Positions 19,419 to 29,034 of a stretch of 64,000 nucleotides of DNA are shown here, piece by piece (the first letter of the stretch is position 1; every line of letters begins with the position of its first letter). The position numbers were made by a program, and so were the translations under genes. The notes under the pieces are model-generated. The model ran no database searches and was not told where the DNA came from. It saw nothing but the letters and a program-made list of their open reading frames with translations. This stretch comes from Staphylococcus debuckii (GTDB taxonomy: Bacteria > Bacillota > Bacilli > Staphylococcales > Staphylococcaceae), in NCBI RefSeq assembly GCF_003718735.1, contig NZ_CP033460.1:1116001-1180000 (forward strand), read 5' to 3'.

Positions 19419-19424
19419 ACCATA

Positions 19425-19462
19425 GAAAAAAGGCCAGAACATTTTTCATGTCCTGACCTTCA
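19425..19462 (-). terminator. Intrinsic terminator of hxlAB
   Basis: On the minus strand AAGGTCAGGACAT pairs with ATGTTCTGGCCTT, followed by TTTTTT, 20 bp after the hxlB stop. Confidence 0.88.
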
Positions 19463-19482
19463 ACTCATTAATTAATATCATT

Positions 19483-20028
19483 TTATTCTAAATTCGCATG
19501 ATTTTTCTGCATTGCCGTTTCATCAATATTGAAATCCTGCATGAAGTCCAGCACAACGGCATCTAAGAAAAGTTGTGCAGATTGTTCAAACAAACTGCCG
19601 AGCGGCTGTTCTGAACCTTCAGCATCATATTTCGTACCAGCTGGCAATTCGATAACCGTATCGGCAAGTTCGCCGATTTTAGAATCAGGTTGAGTGGTAA
19701 TCAAGGCTACTTTAGCGCCTTCACCTTTGGCTTTTTCAGCAAGCAGACGTAAATGTTCTGTACTGCCTGAACCTGAAATGACGATAAACAAGTCGCCTTC
19801 ATGAATCGAAGGCGTCGTAATGCCGCCGATGATGAAAGCAGGTTGTTCAAGCTGATTCAAACGCATCGTAAAGCTGTCTGCGACAAAGCCTGAGCGACCT
19901 TTGCCGGCTACGAAAATATGCTTAGCATCTTTCACAGCCTGTTCAAAGTTTTCAACATCTTCATCTTTGACGTTGGATAAAGTCGTTTTCAACTCATCCA
20001 AAATCAATGGATATTGTAGTTTGGCCAT
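19483..20028 (-). CDS. hxlB: 6-phospho-3-hexuloisomerase
   Basis: 181 residues, one SIS (sugar isomerase) domain. Phosphate-binding motifs are HIFVAGKGRSGFVADSF near 36-52 and VISGSGSTEHLR near 83-94. It converts D-arabino-3-hexulose-6-phosphate to fructose-6-phosphate, the second step of the ribulose monophosphate pathway that fixes formaldehyde. It starts 3 bp after hxlA, with GGGTGA overlapping the end of that gene. Paired with HxlA and a nearby HxlR-type regulator, as in B. subtilis. Confidence 0.95.
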   Translation of the reverse strand: MAKLQYPLILDELKTTLSNVKDEDVENFEQAVKDAKHIFVAGKGRSGFVADSFTMRLNQLEQPAFIIGGITTPSIHEGDLFIVISGSGSTEHLRLLAEKAKGEGAKVALITTQPDSKIGELADTVIELPAGTKYDAEGSEQPLGSLFEQSAQLFLDAVVLDFMQDFNIDETAMQKNHANLE

Positions 20029-20031
20029 AGA

Positions 20032-20664
20032 TTATTCACCCTTAACTGCGTCGCGGCAAGCTTTCGCAGCTTCTACAGGATCGTCAGCGTTTGCAATACC
20101 GCCACCAACGATAACTAAATCCGGACCTTCAGCTACGATATCTTTGATAGTATCCGGTTTGATTCCGCCAGCAACTGCAACTTTAGAATTTTTGATAACA
20201 GATTTAACTTTGTGCAAGTCTTCTAATGGAGATTTGCCTTCTGCTTGCAAGTCATAACCGATGTGTACTGCAATGTAGTCAGCACCCATTTCATCCAATT
20301 CTTTCGCACGTTTTTCAATATCTTGCACTGCAATCATGTCGACTAATAATTGTTTATCATTTTTGTGTGCTTCTTCGATGGCAGCTTTGATTGATGCGTC
20401 TTCAGCCACACCTAAGATAGTCACAACGTCAGCGCCGAATTTAACTGCTTGGCTGACTTCGTAATCTGCAGCGTCCATAATTTTCATATCTGCAAGCACT
20501 TTAACACCGTCAATATGCTCGTCCATGTATTGCACTGATGGCAAGCCTTCGTTATATATGATAGGAGTACCGATTTCTACGATATCAACATAATCTTTTA
20601 CTTTATTAGCTAATTCTGCCGCTTCTTCTTTATTTAATAAATCAATTGCTAATTGTAGTTCCAA
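20032..20664 (-). CDS. hxlA: 3-hexulose-6-phosphate synthase
   Basis: 210 residues, a TIM barrel of the OMP decarboxylase superfamily. It condenses formaldehyde with ribulose-5-phosphate. Active-site residues are visible as Asp8 (LAIDLL), Glu30, and the DxKxxD motif Asp59-Lys61-Asp64 in LADMKIMD. The phosphate loop is VAVAGGIKPD near 170. The start is TTG with AAAGGATG upstream. Its product detoxifies or assimilates formaldehyde. The gene is divergent from an HxlR-family gene across a 188-bp region. Confidence 0.95.
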   Translation of the reverse strand: MELQLAIDLLNKEEAAELANKVKDYVDIVEIGTPIIYNEGLPSVQYMDEHIDGVKVLADMKIMDAADYEVSQAVKFGADVVTILGVAEDASIKAAIEEAHKNDKQLLVDMIAVQDIEKRAKELDEMGADYIAVHIGYDLQAEGKSPLEDLHKVKSVIKNSKVAVAGGIKPDTIKDIVAEGPDLVIVGGGIANADDPVEAAKACRDAVKGE

Positions 20665-20719
20665 AATAATTCATCCTTTCATATCTAATGTATATCAAGT
20701 ATTACATAGCATATAAAAC

Positions 20720-20737
20720 CTGACAATACTGACAATA
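20720..20737 (-). promoter_or_regulatory. Tandem 9-bp direct repeat in the hxlA promoter region (candidate HxlR operator)
   Basis: CTGACAATA occurs twice head to tail. On the minus strand this makes two overlapping TTGTCA -35-like hexamers; the one at 20722-20727 has TAATAC 16 bp downstream. B. subtilis HxlR binds direct repeats upstream of hxlA, which fits by analogy. No binding evidence exists in the sequence itself. Confidence 0.5.
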
Positions 20738-20852
20738 ATAGCAGTGTTATCCTATTAATAAACAGTTGATAATAACCTTCAATTTACATCTAAGTTTAAA
20801 ACATAAACATTAAAGATTATATGCATATCAAAAAATACAAGGAGCATTCCCA

Positions 20853-21194
20853 ATGTTAATAGAGTATGACAATAAAGAATTTTTTACCTCTAAAGATTTA
20901 GCACTTTCAGTAATAGGAGGAAAGTGGAAGATTCCGATTATCTTTCATTTACTAGAATCGAAAGTTTTAAGGTTAAGCGAATTTGAGAAAAGATTACCAG
21001 ACGTGAATCAACGTATGTTAATTAGACAATTAAGAGAGTTAGAGAATGATCAAATTATTGAAAGAGTCGTCTATCCAGTAGTACCACCAAAAGTAGAATA
21101 TAGATTGACGGAAATCGGTCAGTCCTTAGATAAAGTTGTATATGCAATTTGTGAGTGGGGAGACGAGTTTTTAGACTTTATCTCTAAAAAATAA
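20853..21194 (+). CDS. HxlR-family winged-helix regulator lacking the usual sensor cysteine
   Basis: 113 residues with the HxlR signature: SVIGGKWKIPIIFHL at 19-33, NQRMLIRQLRELE at 52-64, and PPKVEYRLTEIGQSL at 78-92. Divergent from hxlA, so the natural candidate for its activator. At the position where B. subtilis HxlR has its formaldehyde-reactive Cys11, this protein has Thr12, while the Lys two residues on (Lys14) is kept. Its only Cys is Cys100 near the C-terminus. AAGGAG precedes the ATG by 8-9 bp. It may sense differently or regulate something else. Confidence 0.88.
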   Translation: MLIEYDNKEFFTSKDLALSVIGGKWKIPIIFHLLESKVLRLSEFEKRLPDVNQRMLIRQLRELENDQIIERVVYPVVPPKVEYRLTEIGQSLDKVVYAICEWGDEFLDFISKK

Positions 21195-21198
21195 AACG

Positions 21199-21240
21199 AA
21201 AAGGGATTTGAAACATAATTTTGTTTCAAATCCCTTTTCT
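21199..21240. terminator. Bidirectional terminator between the hxlR-type gene and rnjA
   Basis: Perfect 16-bp stem, AAAAGGGATTTGAAAC (21199-21214) with GTTTCAAATCCCTTTT (21223-21238), giving a T run on both strands. Confidence 0.9.
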
Positions 21241-21274
21241 GAACTAGGAACAGCTATCTCGCTCCCAATCAATA

Positions 21275-23206
21275 CTATTCTTTATTAGAATCAGATTTAT
21301 TTTTTGATTTTGCTTGAGATGATGGTTCTTGCTTAGAACCTGATTCATTTTTAGCTTGTGGTTTATTATTTTTAGACTGAGGCTTTCGTCCATTAGTATT
21401 ACGTTTTGCTGGACGCCCACCTTGGTTATTTTTGGAATCATTATTTTTATTAGATGATTTAACTTTAGAATTATTTTTCTTAGGTCTTGAATTTGATTTA
21501 GATTTAGATGGCTTAGTTATTTGTTCGCCATCTTCATTTACTTTCATAATAACAGGTAAAATCATCGGTTTACGTGCTGTTTTCTCATAAAGATAAGGTT
21601 GTAATGTTTCAATAATCGATGATTTGATTTGATGCCATTGAATATCTTTATTTTGATTTAATTTACTGATGACATCAGTTTTAATTCTACGCTGCGCATC
21701 GTAAATTAAATGACCTGATTCACGCATATAAACGAATCCGCGAGAAATAATATCAGGACCAGAAAGTAATGTATTAGTGTTGAAATCAATACTTACTACT
21801 ACGATTACTAAACCTTCTTCAGATAAGAGTTTACGGTCACGAATGACGACATTACCAATATCGCCGATACCGCTTCCATCAACTAAAACATCACCAGAAG
21901 GGATACGTCCTGCTTTACGTGCAGAATCTCTCGTCAATGCCAATACATCGCCGTTATCAAAGATAAACACATTATCTTCGTCGACGCCGCATTGAATACC
22001 TGTTTGCGAGTGTGCTTTTAACATACGGTATTCACCATGAATCGGCATAAAGAATTTAGGTTGAATCAAGCGTAACATTAATTGTTGATCACCTTGAGAT
22101 CCGTGTCCGGAAGTGTGGATATTAGAAATTTTACTATGAATAACATCCGCACCTGCACGATATAACGCATTAATTGTACGGTTAATACTTTTAGTGTTAC
22201 CAGGAATAGGTGATGAACTGAATACCACTGTATCTTCAGGAATAATTTTAATTTGTTTGTGTGTTCCATTCGCAATTCTTGAAAGGGCAGCCATCGGTTC
22301 ACCTTGAGAACCTGTACATAAAATCAACAATTCGTGTTTTGGCACAGAATTGATCTTGCTTGGTTCAATAAAAGTTTCTGGTGGTGCTTTGATATAGCCT
22401 AATTCCATACCGATTTTAATATTATTTTCCATTGAACGGCCGAAAACTACAATTTTGCGATTATATTTGATTGCAGCTTCAACTGCCTGTTGCACACGGT
22501 AAATATTAGAAGCAAATGTAGCAAAAATAATTCTGCCTGTACATTTACGGAAAATTTTGTCAACGTTTTGTCCTACTTCACGTTCGCTCAAAGTAAAGTT
22601 AGGCACTAAAGCATTAGTAGAATCAGAAAGAAGACAAAGCACACCTTCTTCTCCAATTTTTGCCATTTTAGCAATATTCGCAGGAGTTCCTACTGGGGTA
22701 AAATCAAATTTGAAGTCACCTGTATGCACGATTTTACCTTCTGGTGTATCAACTATGACACCGTAAGCTTCCGGAATACTGTGAGTAGTCAGATAAAATG
22801 AGATATTGAAATATTTCGAATCAATTTCTGTGTCTTCATTAATTTCATGCAACTCAGCAGTTCTAAGCAAATGGTGCTCTTCAAGTTTATTGCGGATTAA
22901 TCCAAGTGCTAAAGGGCCACCATAAATCGGTATATTAAGTTCTTTAAGTAAGAAGGGCACACCGCCGATATGGTCTTCATGTCCATGTGTGATGAAAAGT
23001 CCGATAATCTTATCTTTGTTTTGTACAAGATAAGAATAATCAGGGATGACATAGTCAATCCCCAATAAATTGTCATCAGGAAATTTAATCCCTGCATCAA
23101 TCAAGACAATCTCATCTTTATATTCGACTGCATACGTATTCTTGCCGACTTCACCAAGTCCGCCAAGCGCGTATACGCCGACCTCATTATTTTTTAATTG
23201 TTTCAT
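21275..23206 (-). CDS. rnjA: Ribonuclease J1 with a long basic C-terminal tail
   Basis: 643 residues. A metallo-beta-lactamase core has [11 protein letters not shown] near residue 74 and a second metal ligand region ([17 protein letters not shown]). The beta-CASP domain has [13 protein letters not shown] and the closing histidine motif [10 protein letters not shown]. It is the 5'-3' exo/endonuclease of the Gram-positive degradosome. The S. aureus protein is about 565 residues; here about 80 extra residues follow VIMKVNEDG, almost entirely Lys, Asn, Ser, Gln, Arg and Gly. They are probably disordered and RNA-binding. The ATG overlaps the rpoY stop by 1 bp. Confidence 0.95.
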   Translation of the reverse strand: MKQLKNNEVGVYALGGLGEVGKNTYAVEYKDEIVLIDAGIKFPDDNLLGIDYVIPDYSYLVQNKDKIIGLFITHGHEDHIGGVPFLLKELNIPIYGGPLALGLIRNKLEEHHLLRTAELHEINEDTEIDSKYFNISFYLTTHSIPEAYGVIVDTPEGKIVHTGDFKFDFTPVGTPANIAKMAKIGEEGVLCLLSDSTNALVPNFTLSEREVGQNVDKIFRKCTGRIIFATFASNIYRVQQAVEAAIKYNRKIVVFGRSMENNIKIGMELGYIKAPPETFIEPSKINSVPKHELLILCTGSQGEPMAALSRIANGTHKQIKIIPEDTVVFSSSPIPGNTKSINRTINALYRAGADVIHSKISNIHTSGHGSQGDQQLMLRLIQPKFFMPIHGEYRMLKAHSQTGIQCGVDEDNVFIFDNGDVLALTRDSARKAGRIPSGDVLVDGSGIGDIGNVVIRDRKLLSEEGLVIVVVSIDFNTNTLLSGPDIISRGFVYMRESGHLIYDAQRRIKTDVISKLNQNKDIQWHQIKSSIIETLQPYLYEKTARKPMILPVIMKVNEDGEQITKPSKSKSNSRPKKNNSKVKSSNKNNDSKNNQGGRPAKRNTNGRKPQSKNNKPQAKNESGSKQEPSSQAKSKNKSDSNKE

Positions 23207-23421
23207 TATTGAATATGCTCCACTTTAAAGTGATCAGATTGTTGTTCATATTCTAAATGTGCGCCCTCTAATTTAGTTATAAACTCAATATTATAATTTC
23301 TGTTTTTCAAATACTTTCTTACTTCTTCTTCAGAATTACCTTCAACGTAAATAGTGTGTGTGTTTTCACGTACGATTACTTCTGATTTGTCATCTTGAAA
23401 AAATACTTTGTAAATTGCCAT
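23206..23421 (-). CDS. rpoY: RNA polymerase epsilon subunit (RpoY/YkzG)
   Basis: 71 residues ([20 protein letters not shown], then [12 protein letters not shown] and [11 protein letters not shown]). This is the DUF1447/epsilon subunit that binds Firmicute RNA polymerase near the DNA exit channel. The gene is always paired with rnjA, and here its TAA overlaps the rnjA ATG. AGGAGG lies before the start. Confidence 0.93.
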   Translation of the reverse strand: MAIYKVFFQDDKSEVIVRENTHTIYVEGNSEEEVRKYLKNRNYNIEFITKLEGAHLEYEQQSDHFKVEHIQ

Positions 23422-23740
23422 AATTTATTTCTTCCTCCTATGTTTTCTGTTCTTATATATTATTAATTACAATCCTAGTTGTTATTTGTTGTCCAATTCA
23501 TCTTAATAAGATTTGCTTGCTTATTCTTATAAATAAATACAACATACCAGCTTAACTGCCTAGTATGTTTGCCAGGATTATTATTTTAAAGACGTTCTAT
23601 TTTGAAATGAGACTCAGTATAATTGAGTATAGACTCGCACTGTTTTTACTCATTTTCAGTTACCTTTTATTTTACATGATGTATATCAATAAATAAAGCG
23701 GTTTTACTTTTATATCGATAATCTGACAGAGTACTTCTTT
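23422..23740 (-). other. Intergenic region upstream of rpoY-rnjA
   Basis: About 320 bp, very AT-rich. It must hold the rpoY-rnjA promoter, but several TATAAT-like boxes compete and none has a convincing -35. No ORF and no clear hairpin. Confidence 0.5.
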
Positions 23741-23782
23741 TAAAAAAGAGGAGCCGGGACGTAAAAATGTCCCAGTTCCTCT
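23741..23782 (-). terminator. Intrinsic terminator of def
   Basis: On the minus strand GAGGAACTGGGAC pairs with GTCCCGGCTCCTC and is followed by TTTTTT. Confidence 0.85.
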
Positions 23783-23787
23783 ATCTG

Positions 23788-23841
23788 AACTGGCAATAGC
23801 TATCTGAATAGCTTCGCCAAGAAGGGACGACACGTCCCTTC
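23788..23841 (-). repeat. 3'-UTR repeat module plus hairpin downstream of def
   Basis: On the def strand CTATTCAGATAGCTATTGCC lies between the stop codon and the terminator. Nearer the stop is a perfect hairpin, AAGGGACG-acA-CGTCCCTT (23821-23841). The same module occurs after rnjA, pycA and the phosphodiesterase gene. Confidence 0.7.
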
Positions 23842-23867
23842 ATCAGTATTCTTTTTAAAAATTATTT

Positions 23868-24422
23868 TTAAAACAGACGGATTGCATCTTCATGGGGTTG
23901 TAATGGATTTTCTTTATCAATATGGTCATAGAACATAATACCATCTAAATGATCGATTTCATGTTGAACCACTATCGCAATATAACCTTTAAGGCGTAAA
24001 TTGATATCGTTACCGTCAATATCTTTTGCTTTTACAGTTACGCGGTTATGACGATGTACAAGTCCTGGAATATCTTCATCCACACTCAAGCAGCCTTCAC
24101 CAGTAGGTAGATAAGCCTCTTGAACGCTATAGCTGACAATTTTAGGGTTGATCAGCATTAATTCATAAGACTTGCCGTTGCCGTCATCAGGAAGATGGAC
24201 AGCAAGCATACGCTTAGAAATGTTTAATTGCGGCGCAGCAATACCCACGCCTGAACGTAAACCGTATTTTTTCGCAATTTCATCATCTTGGCTATTAACT
24301 AAAAACTCATGCATTTCTTGAATTTTATTACGTTCTTCTTCTGATAAAGGAAACTCAACTTCTTTTGCTTTTTCACGAAGTGTAGGGTGTCCGTCTCTTA
24401 TAATATCTTTCATAGTAATCAT
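23868..24422 (-). CDS. def: Peptide deformylase
   Basis: 184 residues, matching the S. aureus type II enzyme. It removes the N-formyl group from nascent proteins. The three signature motifs are GVGIAAPQ near 59, EGCLSV near 111 and the metal-binding HEIDH near 154. I chose the ATG at 24422 ([13 protein letters not shown]), which follows AAGGACGG; the open frame extends 36 codons upstream, but that part is hydrophobic and unlike the family. Confidence 0.96.
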   Translation of the reverse strand: MITMKDIIRDGHPTLREKAKEVEFPLSEEERNKIQEMHEFLVNSQDDEIAKKYGLRSGVGIAAPQLNISKRMLAVHLPDDGNGKSYELMLINPKIVSYSVQEAYLPTGEGCLSVDEDIPGLVHRHNRVTVKAKDIDGNDINLRLKGYIAIVVQHEIDHLDGIMFYDHIDKENPLQPHEDAIRLF

Positions 24423-24612
24423 GTCATACACCGTCCTTATTATAAAATATAACAAAAAATATTGAGATAGAACAGAAAAGTATTTGCGAAATGAGCGGAA
24501 ATTAATTAACATCATTATTGAAATACCCAAGGAGGCACAGTACAGTTACTAAAAATGTAATTAAAAGGCAGTAAATATCTCTGAATATAGTTATAATTGA
24601 ATTGAGGTGATA

Positions 24613-24780
24613 ATGATGAATAAGACTAAAGAAATAATTGGAAAATTAGGGAATGCTATTTCCACCCCATTTAATCCTAAATATACAGTACATAGTTGGG
24701 TTACGAACCCATTGCAACCTATTACATTACAAAATCAATTGGAAATTTTAACACATCACCGCAACTATCCTTGCTTTTAG
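24613..24780 (+). CDS. Short ORF of unknown function, possibly cut by the TnpB element
   Basis: 55 codons beginning MMNKTKEIIGKLGNAISTP and ending HHRNYPCF, with GAGGTGAT 5 bp before the first ATG. I recognise no family. The last codons run into the left-end hairpin of the adjacent TnpB element, so the present C-terminus may be element sequence and the ORF a remnant of a longer gene. Alternative reading frames across the junction do not restore a clear protein. It may equally be a real small protein. Confidence 0.4.
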   Translation: MMNKTKEIIGKLGNAISTPFNPKYTVHSWVTNPLQPITLQNQLEILTHHRNYPCF

Positions 24781-24828
24781 CGGTTGTATCTATGGTTTTG
24801 GTCCATTTAAAAAAGGGGGTGGCAGGAT

Positions 24829-25938
24829 ATGCTGAGAGCATATAAAACCGAAATCAATCCTTCTTTTGAACAACGTCAGACCATCAACCAAACCATCGGT
24901 ACATGTCGTTGGGTATACAACAAATTTATCGAGACTAACCAAAATTTCCATAAAACCGGACAATCATATATGAACGGTTTTGCTTTCAGCAAATGGATGA
25001 ACAATGTATATCTTCCCAATAATCCTAATAAACATTGGATTAAACAAAGTGCCAGCAAAGCTGTCAAACAATCCATTATGAATGCACATCGTGCTTATCA
25101 GACATTTTTCAAAAATAAGCAAGGTTGTCCGAAGTTTAAGAAGAAATCCGGTATTGGAAGCTATTATTTGATTGGTACAATCCATATACAACGACATCGC
25201 ATCCAATTGCCGAAGTTGGGATGGATTAAATTAAAAGAAAGAGGTTACATTCCAACAAATAATATAAAGTCGGCAACAGTCATCAGAGAATTCGATCGTT
25301 ACTATGTATCTGTACTGATTGATTGTGAATGTCCCCTCCTCTCTAAACCGGAACAGACAGAGGGAATCGGTATTGATTTAGGATTGAAAGAGGCTGTGTT
25401 CACACCCTCCGGTGTAAAAATCAGAAGCTTCAAAACGAATCAAACCATTATCAAACTTGATAAATCTTTGAAACGACAGCAGCGAAAATTATCCAGAAAG
25501 AAAAAAGGTTCTCATAATTGGTATAAACAGTTGTTGAAAGTACAAAGATTATATAAACGTATCAAAAATATTAAAAAAGATATTAAACGCAAAGGCATAC
25601 TCTCTATTCTCCGCACCAATCCGCAATTTATTACCGTTGAAAATTTAAACATCAAAGGCATGATGAGAAATAAAAGATTGGCCAACAGTTTTCAACAAAT
25701 CGGACTCGGTTACATGGTTGAATGGTTGAAAATTAAATGTCGAGATTATGGTATTGAATTACGCCAAGTCGATAGATTTTATCCATCCAGTCAAATATGT
25801 TCTGATTGCGGTCACATACAACCTATGCCTTTGAATCAAAGAACGTATCATTGTAATCATTGCGGAATGATTAAAGACAGAGATATCAATGCCAGTATTA
25901 ATTTGAAACAAGCAACAGATTACACCGTGATAGTGTAA
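24829..25938 (+). CDS. tnpB: RNA-guided TnpB endonuclease
   Basis: 369 residues. An N-terminal helix-turn-helix-like region (MLRAYKTEINPSFEQRQ, then GTCRWVYNKF) is followed by the split RuvC nuclease: Asp in GIDLGLKEAVF near 182, Glu in ITVENLNIKGM near 270, and Asp in KDRDINASINL near 355. A zinc ribbon, CSDCG...CNHCG, lies near 325-345. All three catalytic acids and four cysteines are present and the frame is intact. The helix before RuvC-II (KKDIKRKGILSILRTNPQF) lacks the usual HKLST-like motif, so mild decay is possible. TnpB cuts DNA guided by an omega-RNA made from the element's right end. Confidence 0.92.
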   Translation: MLRAYKTEINPSFEQRQTINQTIGTCRWVYNKFIETNQNFHKTGQSYMNGFAFSKWMNNVYLPNNPNKHWIKQSASKAVKQSIMNAHRAYQTFFKNKQGCPKFKKKSGIGSYYLIGTIHIQRHRIQLPKLGWIKLKERGYIPTNNIKSATVIREFDRYYVSVLIDCECPLLSKPEQTEGIGIDLGLKEAVFTPSGVKIRSFKTNQTIIKLDKSLKRQQRKLSRKKKGSHNWYKQLLKVQRLYKRIKNIKKDIKRKGILSILRTNPQFITVENLNIKGMMRNKRLANSFQQIGLGYMVEWLKIKCRDYGIELRQVDRFYPSSQICSDCGHIQPMPLNQRTYHCNHCGMIKDRDINASINLKQATDYTVIV

Positions 25939-26077
25939 TAAAATAAAGAAAGGAAAACTGCTAAAAGGTTATCACACAATTTAAATGTATAGATAAAGTT
26001 TTAAACTACGGTGGGCTACATCGGAAGTAACGCTCTGGGAGAGGTTCATAGACCTGATTTCAATCGAAATCAACCTC
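25925..26077 (+). ncRNA. Candidate omega-RNA (reRNA) scaffold
   Basis: In known TnpB systems the guide scaffold overlaps the tnpB 3' end and ends at the right end of the element. Here GTGATA inside the last tnpB codons can pair with TATCAC at about 25966, and the right end folds as GAGGT...ACCTC around a perfect TGATTTC-AATC-GAAATCA hairpin (26055-26072). The guide would be the bases just after the right end. Boundaries are inferred. Confidence 0.45.
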
Positions 26078-26139
26078 ATTGAAAAGAGAAATCCTCTAAT
26101 AACATTTGAATATGTTTTTAGTAGCAGGCTAATCGATAA

Positions 26140-26772
26140 ATGAAATTTAATAAGACGCTCGGTTTAGTAGTCGCATCTTCACTCGTATTAGGTGCTTGTT
26201 CAACAGATACGCACGAGATTAAAGAATACAACAAGACGCTTAAAGAAGCCGTCAACAAAGAAAATGCAGCAGTTAAAGTCGGAGAAAAACTAAACAAACT
26301 TACTAATGAGAAAAATGATTTAGCTAAGAAGATTAACGGGAAAGATACAAATAAAGTCGTCGATACTTCTAAGAAAATCATAGATAATGTCGATCAACGT
26401 AAGAAAGAATTCAAAAAAGAAGAAAACGCTTTCGACGCATCTGAAAAGAAATTTGATGAAGCAAAAAAACGTACTAGCAAAATTCGGAATGACAAACGTA
26501 AAAGTGGCATAGAAAAAACGAATAAAGCAATGGAAAAAAATTACAAAGCACATGATGACTATGCCAAAGCTTATACAAATAGTTTGGATAAAGAAAAAGA
26601 TTTGTTCCAATATATTGTGAGTACTAATGACAAAGCAGAACAATCTAAAATTGATGAAAAAACGAAAGCCATTGATGATTCTTATAAAGATGTGAATAAG
26701 AAAATCAAAGACTACAGTAAAACACGTAATGAACGTGGCAAACAAATGGAAGCGGCTGAACAGATTAAATAA
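26140..26772 (+). CDS. YkyA-like cell-surface lipoprotein
   Basis: 210 residues. Signal peptide MKFNKTLGLVVASSLVLG ends in the lipobox LGAC, so Cys20 is lipidated and the protein anchored outside the membrane. The rest is a long, highly charged helical region with Lys/Glu/Asp heptad-like pattern, probably coiled coil. B. subtilis ykyA also lies next to pdhA and encodes such a lipoprotein, so the assignment rests on position and architecture. The ribosome-binding site is weak (AGCAGG), and the TnpB element ends only about 60 bp upstream, so its original promoter may have been displaced. Confidence 0.75.
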   Translation: MKFNKTLGLVVASSLVLGACSTDTHEIKEYNKTLKEAVNKENAAVKVGEKLNKLTNEKNDLAKKINGKDTNKVVDTSKKIIDNVDQRKKEFKKEENAFDASEKKFDEAKKRTSKIRNDKRKSGIEKTNKAMEKNYKAHDDYAKAYTNSLDKEKDLFQYIVSTNDKAEQSKIDEKTKAIDDSYKDVNKKIKDYSKTRNERGKQMEAAEQIK

Positions 26773-26803
26773 ACAACACTAGTACAGTTTCATATTTCTT
26801 ACT

Positions 26804-26826
26804 AGTACAGCCCTCTAAACTGTACT
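26804..26826 (+). terminator. Probable weak terminator after the lipoprotein gene
   Basis: AGTACAG-loop-CTGTACTTT hairpin. ACTAGTACAG also occurs as a direct repeat at 26779 and 26801, so alternative pairing is possible. Confidence 0.45.
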
Positions 26827-26859
26827 TTACATCAGTGATACAGAACTTTTTAATATTAT

Positions 26860-26888
26860 TTAACAGTGTAGAGAATATATGTTATAAT
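26860..26888 (+). promoter_or_regulatory. pdhABCD promoter
   Basis: TTAACA (26860-26865), exactly 17 bp, TATAAT (26883-26888), about 50 bp before the pdhA ATG. Confidence 0.8.
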
Positions 26889-26940
26889 ACTTATTGGATG
26901 AAATGAATTTTAATTATACGGGAAAGGTATGGTGAATTGA

Positions 26941-28053
<1,113 letters not shown>

Positions 28054-28056
28054 ACC

Positions 28057-29034
28057 ATGGCACAAATGACAATGGTACAAGCAATTAACAACGCACTTAA
28101 AACTGAACTGCAAAATGATGAAAATGTGTTAGTTTTTGGTGAAGACGTTGGTGTTAACGGTGGCGTATTCCGTGTAACGGAAGGTTTACAAAAAGAATTC
28201 GGTGAAGATCGTGTATTCGATACACCATTAGCTGAGTCAGGAATCGGCGGTTTAGCATTAGGTTTATCTGCTGAAGGTTTCCGCCCAGTAATGGAAATCC
28301 AATTCTTAGGTTTCGTATTTGAAGTATTCGACTCTGTAGCTGGACAAATTGCACGTACACGTTTCCGTTCAGGTAACACTAAATCAGCACCTGTAACAAT
28401 TCGTACTCCATTTGGCGGCGGTGTGCATACACCAGAACTTCATGCTGATAACTTAGAAGGTGTTTTAGCTCAATCTCCAGGATTGACTGTAGTTATTCCT
28501 TCTAACCCATACGATGCAAAAGGTTTATTGATCTCTGCAATTAAGAGCAATGACCCAGTTGTATATTTAGAACACATGAAATTGTATCGTTCATTCCGTG
28601 AAGAAGTTCCGGAAGAAGAATATGAAATTGAACTTGGAAAAGCAAAAGTGAAAAAAGAAGGTACAGACCTTACTGTTATCGCTTATGGCGCAATGGTTCA
28701 AGAATCATTAAAAGCAGTTGAAGAACTTGAAAAAGACGGTGTTTCTGTAGAAGTTATCGACTTGCGTACAGTTCAACCAGTTGATTATGAAACTTTAGTG
28801 GCTTCTGTTGAAAAAACAGGTCGTGCTGTAGTAGTACAAGAAGCGCAACGCCAAGCAGGTGTTGGTGCTCAAGTTGCAGCTGAATTAGCTGAACGTGCTA
28901 TTCTTTCGTTAGAAGCTCCGATTGCTCGTGTTGCAGCAGCTGATACTGTTTATCCATTTACAGAAGCTGAAAACGTTTGGTTACCAAACAAAAACGATAT
29001 CATCGAACAAGCTAACGCAACTTTAAACTTCTAA
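28057..29034 (+). CDS. pdhB: Pyruvate dehydrogenase E1 component, beta subunit
   Basis: 325 residues, the transketolase-like beta chain. [19 protein letters not shown] near 27 and [14 protein letters not shown] near 59 form the active-site entrance, and [13 protein letters not shown] follows near 75. AAGGAG within the end of pdhA serves its ATG. Unlike the tight pdhA-pdhB and pdhC-pdhD junctions, 345 bp separate it from pdhC. Confidence 0.98.
   Translation: MAQMTMVQAINNALKTELQNDENVLVFGEDVGVNGGVFRVTEGLQKEFGEDRVFDTPLAESGIGGLALGLSAEGFRPVMEIQFLGFVFEVFDSVAGQIARTRFRSGNTKSAPVTIRTPFGGGVHTPELHADNLEGVLAQSPGLTVVIPSNPYDAKGLLISAIKSNDPVVYLEHMKLYRSFREEVPEEEYEIELGKAKVKKEGTDLTVIAYGAMVQESLKAVEELEKDGVSVEVIDLRTVQPVDYETLVASVEKTGRAVVVQEAQRQAGVGAQVAAELAERAILSLEAPIARVAAADTVYPFTEAENVWLPNKNDIIEQANATLNF

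Larger units (their letters stand above)
24758..26077 (+). mobile_element. IS200/IS605-family element of the TnpB-only (IS1341-like) type
   Basis: Bounded by a left hairpin (ACCGC 24758-24762 / GCGGT 24780-24784) and a right-end structure (26041-26077), with one ORF, tnpB. There is no tnpA, so the element is not self-mobile. No terminal inverted repeats or target duplication are seen, as expected for this family. Exact ends are inferred and could be off by tens of bases. It sits between def and the ykyA-like gene. Confidence 0.7.

Noticed and set aside
24423..24530. 36-residue hydrophobic extension of peptide deformylase
   Set aside because: The family begins at MITMKD. The extension has no ribosome-binding site and AAGGACGG lies before 24422.
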